Part shown: in pieces, positions 1 to 5,187 of the stretch
Numbering within the stretch: the first letter of the stretch is position 1
How the letters are laid out: each line of letters begins with the position of its first letter
DNA from: Dehalococcoidia bacterium
Lineage (GTDB): Bacteria > Chloroflexota > Dehalococcoidia > GIF9 > UBA5629
Reading direction: 5' to 3'
Length of the DNA stretch: 8,476 nucleotides
Assembly (NCBI GenBank): GCA_030604795.1
Contig: JAUVVE010000027.1
Coordinates: forward strand, 1-8,476
Position numbers and translations under genes: made by a program
The notes under the pieces: model-generated
What the model was told of the DNA's origin: nothing
Seen by the model: the letters and a program-made list of their open reading frames with translations, nothing else
The model's database searches: none

Positions 1-1074
1 GTACCTGACCTTGACATATTGAACGAGCTCGGACTGAAGTTGATAGAGCTCTACAAGGCCGGTGGCAAGCATGCTGAGGCCATCTCAAAGCTGACCTGGG
101 ACAATGGGCACCCTGCCAGCGCAGACACGGTAACCAGGGAAGTAAATGGCTACGACTTGACCACAGGCAAACTGGCGGTGAGCTTCGGTCAGCTCAAGGA
201 TGACGGCACAACCACCTCCGGCAACTGGCTCTACTGCAATCAATATACCGAAGAAGACGGCAATAAGCTCAAGCGCCGCGACCTCACTCCCGGGCCTTTC
301 GATGTTGGCCTGTATCCCAATTGGTCATGGTGCTGGCCGCTGAACCGCCGCATCATCTACAACAGGGCTTCAGTCGACCTCAACGGCGTGCCCTGGGATA
401 AGGAAAAACCGGTGATCTGGTGGAAGGATGGCAAGTGGGCAGGTGATGTGCCCGATGGAGGCTGGCCGCCGATGGCAGTCGACCCAGAGAAGACCAAGTG
501 GCCCTTCATTATGAAACCTGAGGGATTCGCCCGTCTCTTCGGTATGGGACGTGCCGATGGCCCGCTGCCAGAGCACTACGAGCCCTGGGAGAGCCCGGTC
601 AGGAACATGATGTCAGGAACTGATATCAGCCCGGTGTTCCTCAAAGGTGCTTCTGCAGATAGCCAGCGGGGCACACCGGACAAATATCCCTATGTTGCCA
701 CAACTTATCGCGTCGTTGAGCACTGGCAGGCAGGTGCCCAGACCAGAAACCTGCCATGGCTGTGCGAGCTGATGCCCGAGATGTTCGTCGAAATAAGCGA
801 GGAACTGGCGGCAGAGAAAGGCATCGTCAACGGAGGCAGGCTAATTGTGGAATCGGCCCGAGGTGAACTCGAGGCCGTGGCCATGGTCACCAAACGCTTC
901 AAACCCTTCCGCATTAATGGGACTGTCGTTCATGAAATCGGCATGCCCTGGCACTGGGGCTACGCGGGACTCAGCACCGGGCCCAGTGCCAATGTGCTAA
1001 CCCCACACGTGGGCGATGCGAATACCATGATACCAGAATACAAAGCATTCCTCTGCAATGTAAGGAAGGCTTAG
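1..1074 (+). CDS. fdnG: Formate dehydrogenase (FDH-N/O type) alpha subunit, C-terminal part (5' truncated by window)
   Basis: This is the C-terminal third of the catalytic, molybdopterin-containing subunit of a respiratory formate dehydrogenase, which oxidises formate to CO2. The frame is open from base 1 (357 codons visible), and the family is about 1000 residues long, so the start lies outside. From about visible residue 226 to the end it matches the molydopterin dinucleotide-binding domain. The tail contains MPWHWGY, NVLTPHVGDAN and PEYKAFLCNV, all close to the ends of E. coli FdnG and FdoG. The visible part is rich in Trp (for example NWSWCWPLNRR), as in those proteins. The expected twin-arginine signal, N-terminal [4Fe-4S] site and active-site Sec or Cys are not in the window. 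The beta subunit gene follows after 13 bases, so it heads an fdh operon. The family call is secure. Selenocysteine content is inferred only from the adjacent selA, selB and selC. Confidence 0.93.
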   Translation, partial: VPDLDILNELGLKLIELYKAGGKHAEAISKLTWDNGHPASADTVTREVNGYDLTTGKLAVSFGQLKDDGTTTSGNWLYCNQYTEEDGNKLKRRDLTPGPFDVGLYPNWSWCWPLNRRIIYNRASVDLNGVPWDKEKPVIWWKDGKWAGDVPDGGWPPMAVDPEKTKWPFIMKPEGFARLFGMGRADGPLPEHYEPWESPVRNMMSGTDISPVFLKGASADSQRGTPDKYPYVATTYRVVEHWQAGAQTRNLPWLCELMPEMFVEISEELAAEKGIVNGGRLIVESARGELEAVAMVTKRFKPFRINGTVVHEIGMPWHWGYAGLSTGPSANVLTPHVGDANTMIPEYKAFLCNVRKA

Positions 1075-1087
1075 TTGGAGGCAAGTA

Positions 1088-1891
1088 ATGGCTGAAAAAG
1101 CAATACTATACGACTCAAGCAAATGCACTGCCTGCCGAGGTTGCCAGGTAGCCTGCAAACAGTGGTGGGGATTACCAGGTGAGACGACCACACAACGTGG
1201 AACCTATGAGAATCCTCCGGACCTCTCTGCCGATACCTGGGTTAAGATCAAATTCAAGGAGATAAGCAACGGCAACGGAGGGGTTGAGTGGATATTCACG
1301 CGCCGGAGCTGTATGCATTGCACCGATGCCGCCTGTATCAGGGTGTGCCCCACTGGGGCGCTTTATCACGACCCGTCGGGCGTTGTAGCCTACAACAAGG
1401 ACCTGTGCAGCGGCTGCGGCTACTGCGTCGAGTTCTGTCCCTTTGATGTACCTCGGGCAAAGGGCAACAACCTCACCGGCATACGCAAGATCGATAAGTG
1501 CGGCCTCTGTGGTGACAGAATCGGTAACGGGCTTACACCCGCTTGCGTCAAGACTTGCCCTTCAGGAGCACTCGTCTTTGGCGACCAAAGCGGGCTCGTA
1601 GATGTCGGCAACAAGAGGGTGCAGGAGCTAAAGTCAACCTATCCCGACGCCTACCTCTATGGTGAGAAGGAATTGGGTGGGCTGCATGTCATGTACGTGC
1701 TTACTCAAACTCCAGACGTACACGGCCTTCCCGCTCATCCGGACGTGCCAGCGGCCGCCATAGCCACTGATGACATTCTCCCGCCGTTGGCCTATGCTCT
1801 GACCGGCCTCGCTGTGGTAGGACTGGGGATCAACTACCTGGTAGCTCGTGCAAACGCCAATAAAGAGGCTGAGGCCAAGGCCAAGAAATAA
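1088..1891 (+). CDS. fdnH: Formate dehydrogenase beta subunit, four-[4Fe-4S] ferredoxin-like with C-terminal membrane anchor
   Basis: This 267-residue subunit would carry electrons from the molybdenum site of alpha to the heme of gamma. Sixteen cysteines are arranged as four cluster motifs: C13/16/19/23 (CTACRGCQVAC), C75/78/83/87 (CMHCTDAACIRVC), C107/110/113/117 (CSGCGYCVEFC) and C138/141/153/157. This is the arrangement of E. coli FdnH/FdoH, which are somewhat longer (about 295-300 residues). A single hydrophobic segment at about residues 229-254 is followed by a charged Lys/Glu/Ala tail, which fits the C-terminal transmembrane helix that anchors beta to gamma. There is no signal peptide of its own, so it is expected to be exported with the Tat-targeted alpha subunit. 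The start is supported by GGAGG at 1077-1081, six bases before the ATG. It sits 13 bases after alpha and 24 bases before gamma, so all three are probably co-transcribed. Confidence 0.96.
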   Translation: MAEKAILYDSSKCTACRGCQVACKQWWGLPGETTTQRGTYENPPDLSADTWVKIKFKEISNGNGGVEWIFTRRSCMHCTDAACIRVCPTGALYHDPSGVVAYNKDLCSGCGYCVEFCPFDVPRAKGNNLTGIRKIDKCGLCGDRIGNGLTPACVKTCPSGALVFGDQSGLVDVGNKRVQELKSTYPDAYLYGEKELGGLHVMYVLTQTPDVHGLPAHPDVPAAAIATDDILPPLAYALTGLAVVGLGINYLVARANANKEAEAKAKK

Positions 1892-1915
1892 GCTGAACAG
1901 AATGGAGGACTAGTT

Positions 1916-2557
1916 ATGGAAAGAGTTCAGAAATATACAAAGCCAGCGCGAGTTTTCCACTGGATGCACGTTGGGGCCTTTCTGCTTCTCCTCATCACCG
2001 GCATTATCCTGTTTGTCCCGGCGTTTGGCGCTGCCGCTCAAGACAGCTGGACCCGGGTCATCCACCGTATAGGAGCAGTCATCTTCGTACTGGCTCCGCT
2101 TATCCAAATCATTGCCAACAGGACGACCGCCTGGGCATCAGTGAAAAGGGCTTTTGCCTGGAACGGAGACGATTTGAAATGGGCAACGGCGATGCCGCGA
2201 TACTATTTCCTGGGTGACGAGTCTGCTATGCCACCACAGGGCGAAATGAATACCGGCCAGAAGCTTTGGTATACCCTCCTGCTGATATTCGGCCCCATCT
2301 TCCTCGTCACCGGTATACTAATGTGGTTCTTCAAGTATAGCCTTCCGTCTGCTGTCTTCCAGTGGAGTGTATTTGTTCATGATGTAGCCTTCATCCTGAT
2401 TTTCCTCATGTTCCTCGTGCATATTTACTTGGGCGTAATTCACCCCATGATGCGAAAACATGGCGGCTCTTTCAGCTCTATGGTCGACGGAACAGTGACG
2501 GCAGAGTATGCCAAGTCCCATCACGGTAAGTGGTACAAGGAGGTCGCCAAGAAGTGA
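1916..2557 (+). CDS. fdnI: Formate dehydrogenase gamma subunit, di-heme cytochrome b
   Basis: This 213-residue integral membrane subunit of the FdnI/FdoI family would take electrons from beta through two b hemes and reduce quinone. Four hydrophobic segments are visible at about residues 18-37, 49-67, 115-138 and 151-176. Candidate heme-ligand histidines lie in the family positions: H15/H18 in the FHWMH motif before helix 1, H50 (RVIHRIG) at helix 2, and H155 and H169 in helix 4 (FVHDVAF and FLVHIYLGV). The C-terminal part (HPMMRKHGGSFSSMVDGTVT) matches the cytoplasmic tail typical of the family. GGAGG at 1904-1908 sits seven bases before the ATG. The stop codon TGA (2555-2557) overlaps the GTG start of fdhE, and the strong ribosome binding site of fdhE lies inside this gene, so the two are probably translationally coupled. 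Confidence 0.95.
   Translation: MERVQKYTKPARVFHWMHVGAFLLLLITGIILFVPAFGAAAQDSWTRVIHRIGAVIFVLAPLIQIIANRTTAWASVKRAFAWNGDDLKWATAMPRYYFLGDESAMPPQGEMNTGQKLWYTLLLIFGPIFLVTGILMWFFKYSLPSAVFQWSVFVHDVAFILIFLMFLVHIYLGVIHPMMRKHGGSFSSMVDGTVTAEYAKSHHGKWYKEVAKK
2537..2544 (+). promoter_or_regulatory. Strong ribosome binding site that fixes the fdhE start
   Basis: AAGGAGGT is a full-length Shine-Dalgarno sequence inside the last codons of the gamma-subunit gene. It lies nine bases before a GTG at 2554. A longer frame starting at the GTG at 2530 would place this site inside the coding region, so the downstream GTG is the better start. Confidence 0.8.
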
Positions 2558-3420
2558 ACGGCGGGGCCTCACAGACCCTGACCAACAAACAGGTCATCAA
2601 TAAGATTCTCGACAAACTGGCAGAGGCTGAACAGCCTCTGCCAAGTTCTTTAGTGTTCTACCGCCAAATCCTGAGCGCCCAGAGCAAGAGTAGACTGCCT
2701 GACCTGTCTCAAACCCTAGCTGCTCTAGAAGAGAAAGCTACTCGGCGGCTCGGACAGGGCAAACCGATGCTCACTTTTCAGGATTTGACAGTCGATTGGG
2801 CAAATGTTCGAGATCTGCTCAGCGAAGTAATCAGACTAACAGATGACCACCTGTCGCCAACACGAGAGGAAACCGAGGAACTCAAGAAGATTGGCGCGGA
2901 CACCGCTCTCCTCAAAGAGGAAGCCAAGGTCTGGTTCGGAATCGGAACGCTCTCGCGCAGGGGCGCCCAAAAAAAGGAGGCTATCAATCCACTCATAGCC
3001 AGTGTCCTTCAGACCTCGTTACATCCTTTGTTAGCCGCCTACGCCGACGAGCTGCTGCCCCTGGTAAAACAGGAATCATGGTATCGAAGCTATTGCCCCG
3101 TCTGTGGAGGCAGTCCTGATTTTGCTTTTCTGGACAAAGAACGGGGGGCACGGTGGCTACTCTGCTCCCGCTGCGGTGCCCGGTGGCTTTTTTACCGTCT
3201 GGCCTGTCCCTACTGCGGCAATCAAGAGCAAAGTACCCTGGCCTATTTCGCGGACGACAAAGGCCTGTACCGGCTATATGTTTGCGAGAAATGCCGTGGC
3301 TACATTAAGGCCATTGACCTACGAAAAACAGACTCCGAGGTGCTGCTACCTCTGGAACACGTCCTTACCCTAGATATGGACAGGCAAGCCTACGAATTGA
3401 AGTATGAAGCCAAAGAATAG
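2554..3420 (+). CDS. fdhE: Formate dehydrogenase accessory protein FdhE
   Basis: FdhE is a cytoplasmic iron-binding maturation factor needed for active respiratory formate dehydrogenases; it contacts the catalytic subunit before export. This 288-residue protein, close to the roughly 300-residue family size, has a helical N-terminal half and a C-terminal half with four CxxC motifs: C181/184 (CPVCGG), C204/207 (CSRCGARW), C218/221 (CPYCGN) and C244/247 (CEKCRGY). These are the hallmark rubredoxin-like metal knuckles of FdhE. The start is taken as GTG 2554, because a perfect AAGGAGGT lies nine bases upstream and the codon overlaps the gamma TGA as GTGA. The frame is also open to a GTG at 2530, which would add eight residues. 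Its place directly after alpha-beta-gamma matches the E. coli fdoGHI-fdhE order. The family assignment is confident. Confidence 0.93.
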   Translation: MNGGASQTLTNKQVINKILDKLAEAEQPLPSSLVFYRQILSAQSKSRLPDLSQTLAALEEKATRRLGQGKPMLTFQDLTVDWANVRDLLSEVIRLTDDHLSPTREETEELKKIGADTALLKEEAKVWFGIGTLSRRGAQKKEAINPLIASVLQTSLHPLLAAYADELLPLVKQESWYRSYCPVCGGSPDFAFLDKERGARWLLCSRCGARWLFYRLACPYCGNQEQSTLAYFADDKGLYRLYVCEKCRGYIKAIDLRKTDSEVLLPLEHVLTLDMDRQAYELKYEAKE

Positions 3421-3447
3421 CCCCGACTGCGTGACCCCCGAGCAAGC

Positions 3448-3473
3448 AACAGAACTGCAGTAACCAATCTGTT
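3448..3473 (+). repeat. Short inverted repeat in the fdhE-tatA gap (possible weak terminator or operator)
   Basis: AACAGA (3448-3453) and TCTGTT (3468-3473) are perfect inverted repeats separated by 14 bases. The spacer itself starts with the 8-base palindrome ACTGCAGT (3454-3461). The element lies just after fdhE and ends five bases before the -35 box of the tatA promoter. Only a short interrupted T run (CATTTT) follows and the stem is AT-rich and short, so it would be a poor intrinsic terminator. A regulator binding site is equally possible, and chance cannot be excluded. Confidence 0.25.
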
Positions 3474-3477
3474 CATT

Positions 3478-3506
3478 TTGACTGGCTATGGGAGCGGTGA
3501 TATAAT
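3478..3506 (+). promoter_or_regulatory. Near-consensus sigma-70-type promoter for tatA (tatABC-selC unit)
   Basis: TTGACT (3478-3483, five of six consensus bases) and TATAAT (3501-3506, six of six) are separated by exactly 17 bases. A TG one base before the -10 box (3498-3499) adds an extended -10 element. Transcription would start near 3513, giving a leader of about 32 bases. The leader carries a small GGCT/AGCC hairpin (3520-3531) and then the GGAGG ribosome binding site of tatA at 3534-3538. This is the best promoter-like sequence I found in the window. It would let tat genes and possibly selC be expressed independently of the fdh operon. Confidence 0.72.
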
Positions 3507-3544
3507 TTGGGTTTGGAGAGGCTGCACAGCCAAGGAGGAAGTTA

Positions 3545-3754
3545 ATGGCATTTCCGCATATAGGCCCGATGGAAATCGGCCTCGTCTTGGTTATCGTCCT
3601 TATCGTTTTCGGGGTTGGCAGATTGCCTCAAGTCGGCGGTGCTCTAGGCAAGAGCATAAGGGAGTTTCGCAAAGCTCGCTCTGGTGAAGAGGAAGAGGAC
3701 AAGGGTAAGGACGTTGCCAAATCGAGCGAAGCAGAAGCCCCCGATAAGAGCTGA
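3545..3754 (+). CDS. tatA: Sec-independent translocase protein TatA
   Basis: TatA is the small membrane protein that polymerises to form the protein-conducting element of the twin-arginine pathway, which exports folded, cofactor-bearing enzymes. This 69-residue protein has the family layout: a short N-terminal segment (FPHIGPMEIG), a transmembrane helix at about residues 10-24, the hinge FGVGRLPQVGGALGKSIREF typical of TatA (FG, LP and LG positions conserved), then a highly acidic and charged tail (GEEEEDKGKD) exposed to the cytoplasm. GGAGG at 3534-3538 lies six bases before the ATG. It is the first gene behind a near-consensus promoter and is followed, 128 bases later, by a TatB-like gene and tatC. 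The obvious client is the neighbouring formate dehydrogenase. A TatE name would be equally valid by sequence alone. Confidence 0.92.
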   Translation: MAFPHIGPMEIGLVLVIVLIVFGVGRLPQVGGALGKSIREFRKARSGEEEEDKGKDVAKSSEAEAPDKS

Positions 3755-3834
3755 CCAGCAGAGGCTACAGCCTTCTCGAGCTTTGAAACCACATTAAGGA
3801 TGGATGGAAGCCCCACGAGTATCTTGCATCCCGG

Positions 3835-3862
3835 TTGGCATGGGTTAACTCTCCACTATAAG
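3835..3862 (+). promoter_or_regulatory. Possible internal promoter before tatB
   Basis: TTGGCA (3835-3840) and TATAAG (3857-3862) each match five of six consensus bases and are 16 bases apart, in the 128-base gap between tatA and tatB. The predicted start near 3869 would leave only about 14 bases of leader, just enough for the AGGAGG site at 3871-3876. I see no terminator in this gap, so read-through from the tatA promoter is also expected. This is a weak prediction. Confidence 0.3.
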
Positions 3863-3882
3863 CTGCAGCCAGGAGGGGTTCT

Positions 3883-4314
3883 ATGGACTTCATGGGCATT
3901 GGCCCTCTCGAACTGTTACTCGTCCTCATCATAGGTTTCCTGCTTCTGGGGCCAGACAAGTTGCCCCAGATGGCAGCCAAGGCAGGACAACTATACCGCA
4001 GCTTCAAGAAAGCCACCTTTGACCTAACCAAAACAATCACCGAAGACGTGTCAACTGAAAAGAAGACACTCGGCGAGGATGTGTCATCAGAAAAGAAGGC
4101 AATCACCGAAGACCTGTCAAGCATAAGCAAGACAATCACCGAAGACCTGTCAAACATACGCAGGGCAATTACCGAGGACCTGTCATCCGAGAACAAAGCA
4201 GCCAAGGATTCAGCGATAGCATCAGTAGCTGAGTCGGACGAAGTATCAGGCGCGGAAAACACGAACAAGGCTACACCACCAACGGCTTCCCACCACAAGG
4301 TAAATGAGCGATGA
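3883..4314 (+). CDS. tatB: TatB-like translocase protein with five tandem 11-residue repeats
   Basis: This is the second TatA/B-family protein of the cluster (143 residues). TatB forms the substrate-recognition complex with TatC. The N-terminus GIGPLELLLVLIIGFLLLG, with Glu10 before the membrane helix, and the following LGPDKLP hinge are the TatB pattern (LGPxxLP) rather than the FGxxKLPxxG pattern of TatA. An amphipathic segment (KAGQLYRSFKKATFDL) follows. Residues 51-105 are then five head-to-tail 11-residue repeats with the pattern [AT]-[IL]-[TG]-E-D-[VL]-S-x-x-x-[KR]. The remaining tail is polar and probably disordered. AGGAGG at 3871-3876 is six bases before the ATG, and the last 11 bases overlap tatC. 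Because TatA and TatB differ little in sequence, the TatB name rests on the hinge motif and on position between tatA and tatC. Confidence 0.82.
   Translation: MDFMGIGPLELLLVLIIGFLLLGPDKLPQMAAKAGQLYRSFKKATFDLTKTITEDVSTEKKTLGEDVSSEKKAITEDLSSISKTITEDLSNIRRAITEDLSSENKAAKDSAIASVAESDEVSGAENTNKATPPTASHHKVNER
4033..4197 (+). repeat. Five tandem 33-bp in-frame repeats in tatB
   Basis: Five units of 33 bases run without interruption (starts at 4033, 4066, 4099, 4132 and 4165), coding for residues 51-61, 62-72, 73-83, 84-94 and 95-105 of TatB. Units 3 and 4 agree at 29 of 33 positions. Units 1, 3 and 4 share the 20-base core CAATCACCGAAGACSTGTCA. Identity at the DNA level, including synonymous positions, indicates expansion by duplication rather than only protein-level constraint. 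The encoded hendecad pattern would form a charged amphipathic helix or right-handed coiled coil on the cytoplasmic side. Confidence 0.9.
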
Positions 4315-5062
4315 AGTAAAGCTCACGTTTATGGGGCACCTAGTGGAGCTCCGCTCCTGCCTACTCCGGACAGTCATTGCCCTAATCGTTGCGCTGCTTA
4401 TCTGCTTTTGCGTAACGTACTATTTCAAGGACTTCGTCTTCGGAATACTGACGGCACCAGCATTAGCACAACTGCCTGACCTGCCGATAGTCTTCACAGA
4501 GGTTACCGAGATGATGGGCACTTTCATAAAGGTGACCCTGTACATGGCGGTAGCCCTCACCCTGCCGTTTATCATCTACCAGTTGGTGAAGTTCATCAGG
4601 CCAGCCTTGACAAGGAAGGAGAGGAGCTATCTTTACGTATTACTACCGTCGCTATTCCTGTTGTTTGCTGCCGGAGTCACATTCGCGTACTTCATTCTGC
4701 TTCCACCAGCCTTCAAGTTCTTGCTGACATTCGGCGGCGACGTTGCCGAACCTATGATAAGGGTAAGCAATTATATCTCAGTACTGACCAGGCTGATTTT
4801 CTGGATCGGCTTGTGCTTCGAAATCGCTCTCATCATGTTCTTTTTGACCAAAATCGGCGTCATTAGACCAGCGTGGCTCACGAAGTACCGCCGCTTTGCC
4901 TACGTTGTGGCCTTCATCTTAGGAGCCATCATTACCCCGACCTTTGATCCAGTCAATCAAAGCCTGGTAGCTGTTCCTATCATTTTTCTGTACGAACTTG
5001 GTATACTGCTATCAAGGCTAGCCTGGCGAAAACAGGCACAACCTGCTTCAGCCGGGAGTTAA
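4304..5062 (+). CDS. tatC: Sec-independent translocase protein TatC
   Basis: TatC is the six-helix membrane receptor that binds the twin-arginine signal peptide and recruits TatA. This 252-residue protein is of normal length. Visible signatures are the N-terminal FMGHLVELR (Glu15 in the HLxELR motif), Glu106 in the first cytoplasmic loop (RPALTRKERSYL), Glu173 in the fourth membrane segment (LCFEIALIM), and TPTFDPVNQSLVAVPI with Asp215. These match residues important in E. coli TatC. Hydrophobic segments lie at about residues 22-42, 75-97, 112-134, 158-180, 197-212 and 218-238. The ATG lies inside the end of tatB (11-base overlap) with only a weak AAGG three bases upstream, so translation is probably coupled to tatB. 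The tRNA-Sec gene begins 11 bases after its stop. Confidence 0.96.
   Translation: MSDEVKLTFMGHLVELRSCLLRTVIALIVALLICFCVTYYFKDFVFGILTAPALAQLPDLPIVFTEVTEMMGTFIKVTLYMAVALTLPFIIYQLVKFIRPALTRKERSYLYVLLPSLFLLFAAGVTFAYFILLPPAFKFLLTFGGDVAEPMIRVSNYISVLTRLIFWIGLCFEIALIMFFLTKIGVIRPAWLTKYRRFAYVVAFILGAIITPTFDPVNQSLVAVPIIFLYELGILLSRLAWRKQAQPASAGS
4999..5007 (+). promoter_or_regulatory. Possible extended -10 promoter inside tatC, upstream of selC
   Basis: TGGTATACT contains TG-N-TATACT, an extended -10 element with five of six -10 bases. No recognisable -35 box lies 16-18 bases upstream. A start near 5014 would give a precursor with a 60-base leader before tRNA-Sec. The sequence also encodes conserved TatC residues (LGIL), so it could be coincidence. 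It is listed only because selC otherwise seems to depend on the tat transcript. Confidence 0.2.
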
Positions 5063-5073
5063 GATGCGAACTG

Positions 5074-5170
5074 GGGAGCGTTTGAGTCCCGGTGGGCTTC
5101 GCGGACTTCAAATCCGTCGGGAGGCATTAGAAGTGTCTCCGGTGGGTTCGACCCCCATACGCTCCCGCCA
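5074..5170 (+). tRNA. selC: tRNA-Sec (anticodon UCA), with encoded CCA
   Basis: This is the selenocysteine tRNA that reads UGA. I can fold the whole cloverleaf. The acceptor stem has eight base pairs (5074-5081 with 5159-5166), followed by discriminator G5167 and genomic CCA (5168-5170). The D stem has six pairs (5084-5089 with 5094-5099) around the four-base loop CGGT. The anticodon stem has five pairs (5101-5105 with 5113-5117) and the loop CTTCAAA, with TCA at 5108-5110. The variable arm is long, with seven pairs (5120-5126 with 5134-5140). The T stem has five pairs (5142-5146 with 5154-5158) and the loop TTCGACC. The 8+5 acceptor-T stack, six-pair D stem and long extra arm are specific to bacterial tRNA-Sec. 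All stems are fully paired if G-U is allowed. The gene is 97 bases long including CCA, near the 95 of E. coli selC. Confidence 0.97.
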
Positions 5171-5187
5171 TCCTACAACTGCACTGC

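Noticed and set aside
3752..3754. Sec-type UGA read-through of the TGA stops of tatA, tatB or fdnI
   Set aside because: The sequence after these stops shows no conserved continuation of the protein, and no candidate SECIS hairpin was evident. They look like ordinary stops.
3755..3882. Intrinsic terminator between tatA and tatB
   Set aside because: I looked for a GC-rich hairpin followed by a T run in this 128-base gap and found none.
4033..4197. CRISPR array
   Set aside because: The 33-bp units are contiguous, have no unique spacers and stay in the tatB reading frame, so they are a coding tandem repeat.
3765..4298. 177-codon minus-strand open frame opposite tatB
   Set aside because: It is the complement of the tatB repeat region. 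The translation is a low-complexity Ser/Asp/Val pattern produced by the 33-bp repeats, with no family resemblance, and tatB is clearly the real gene.
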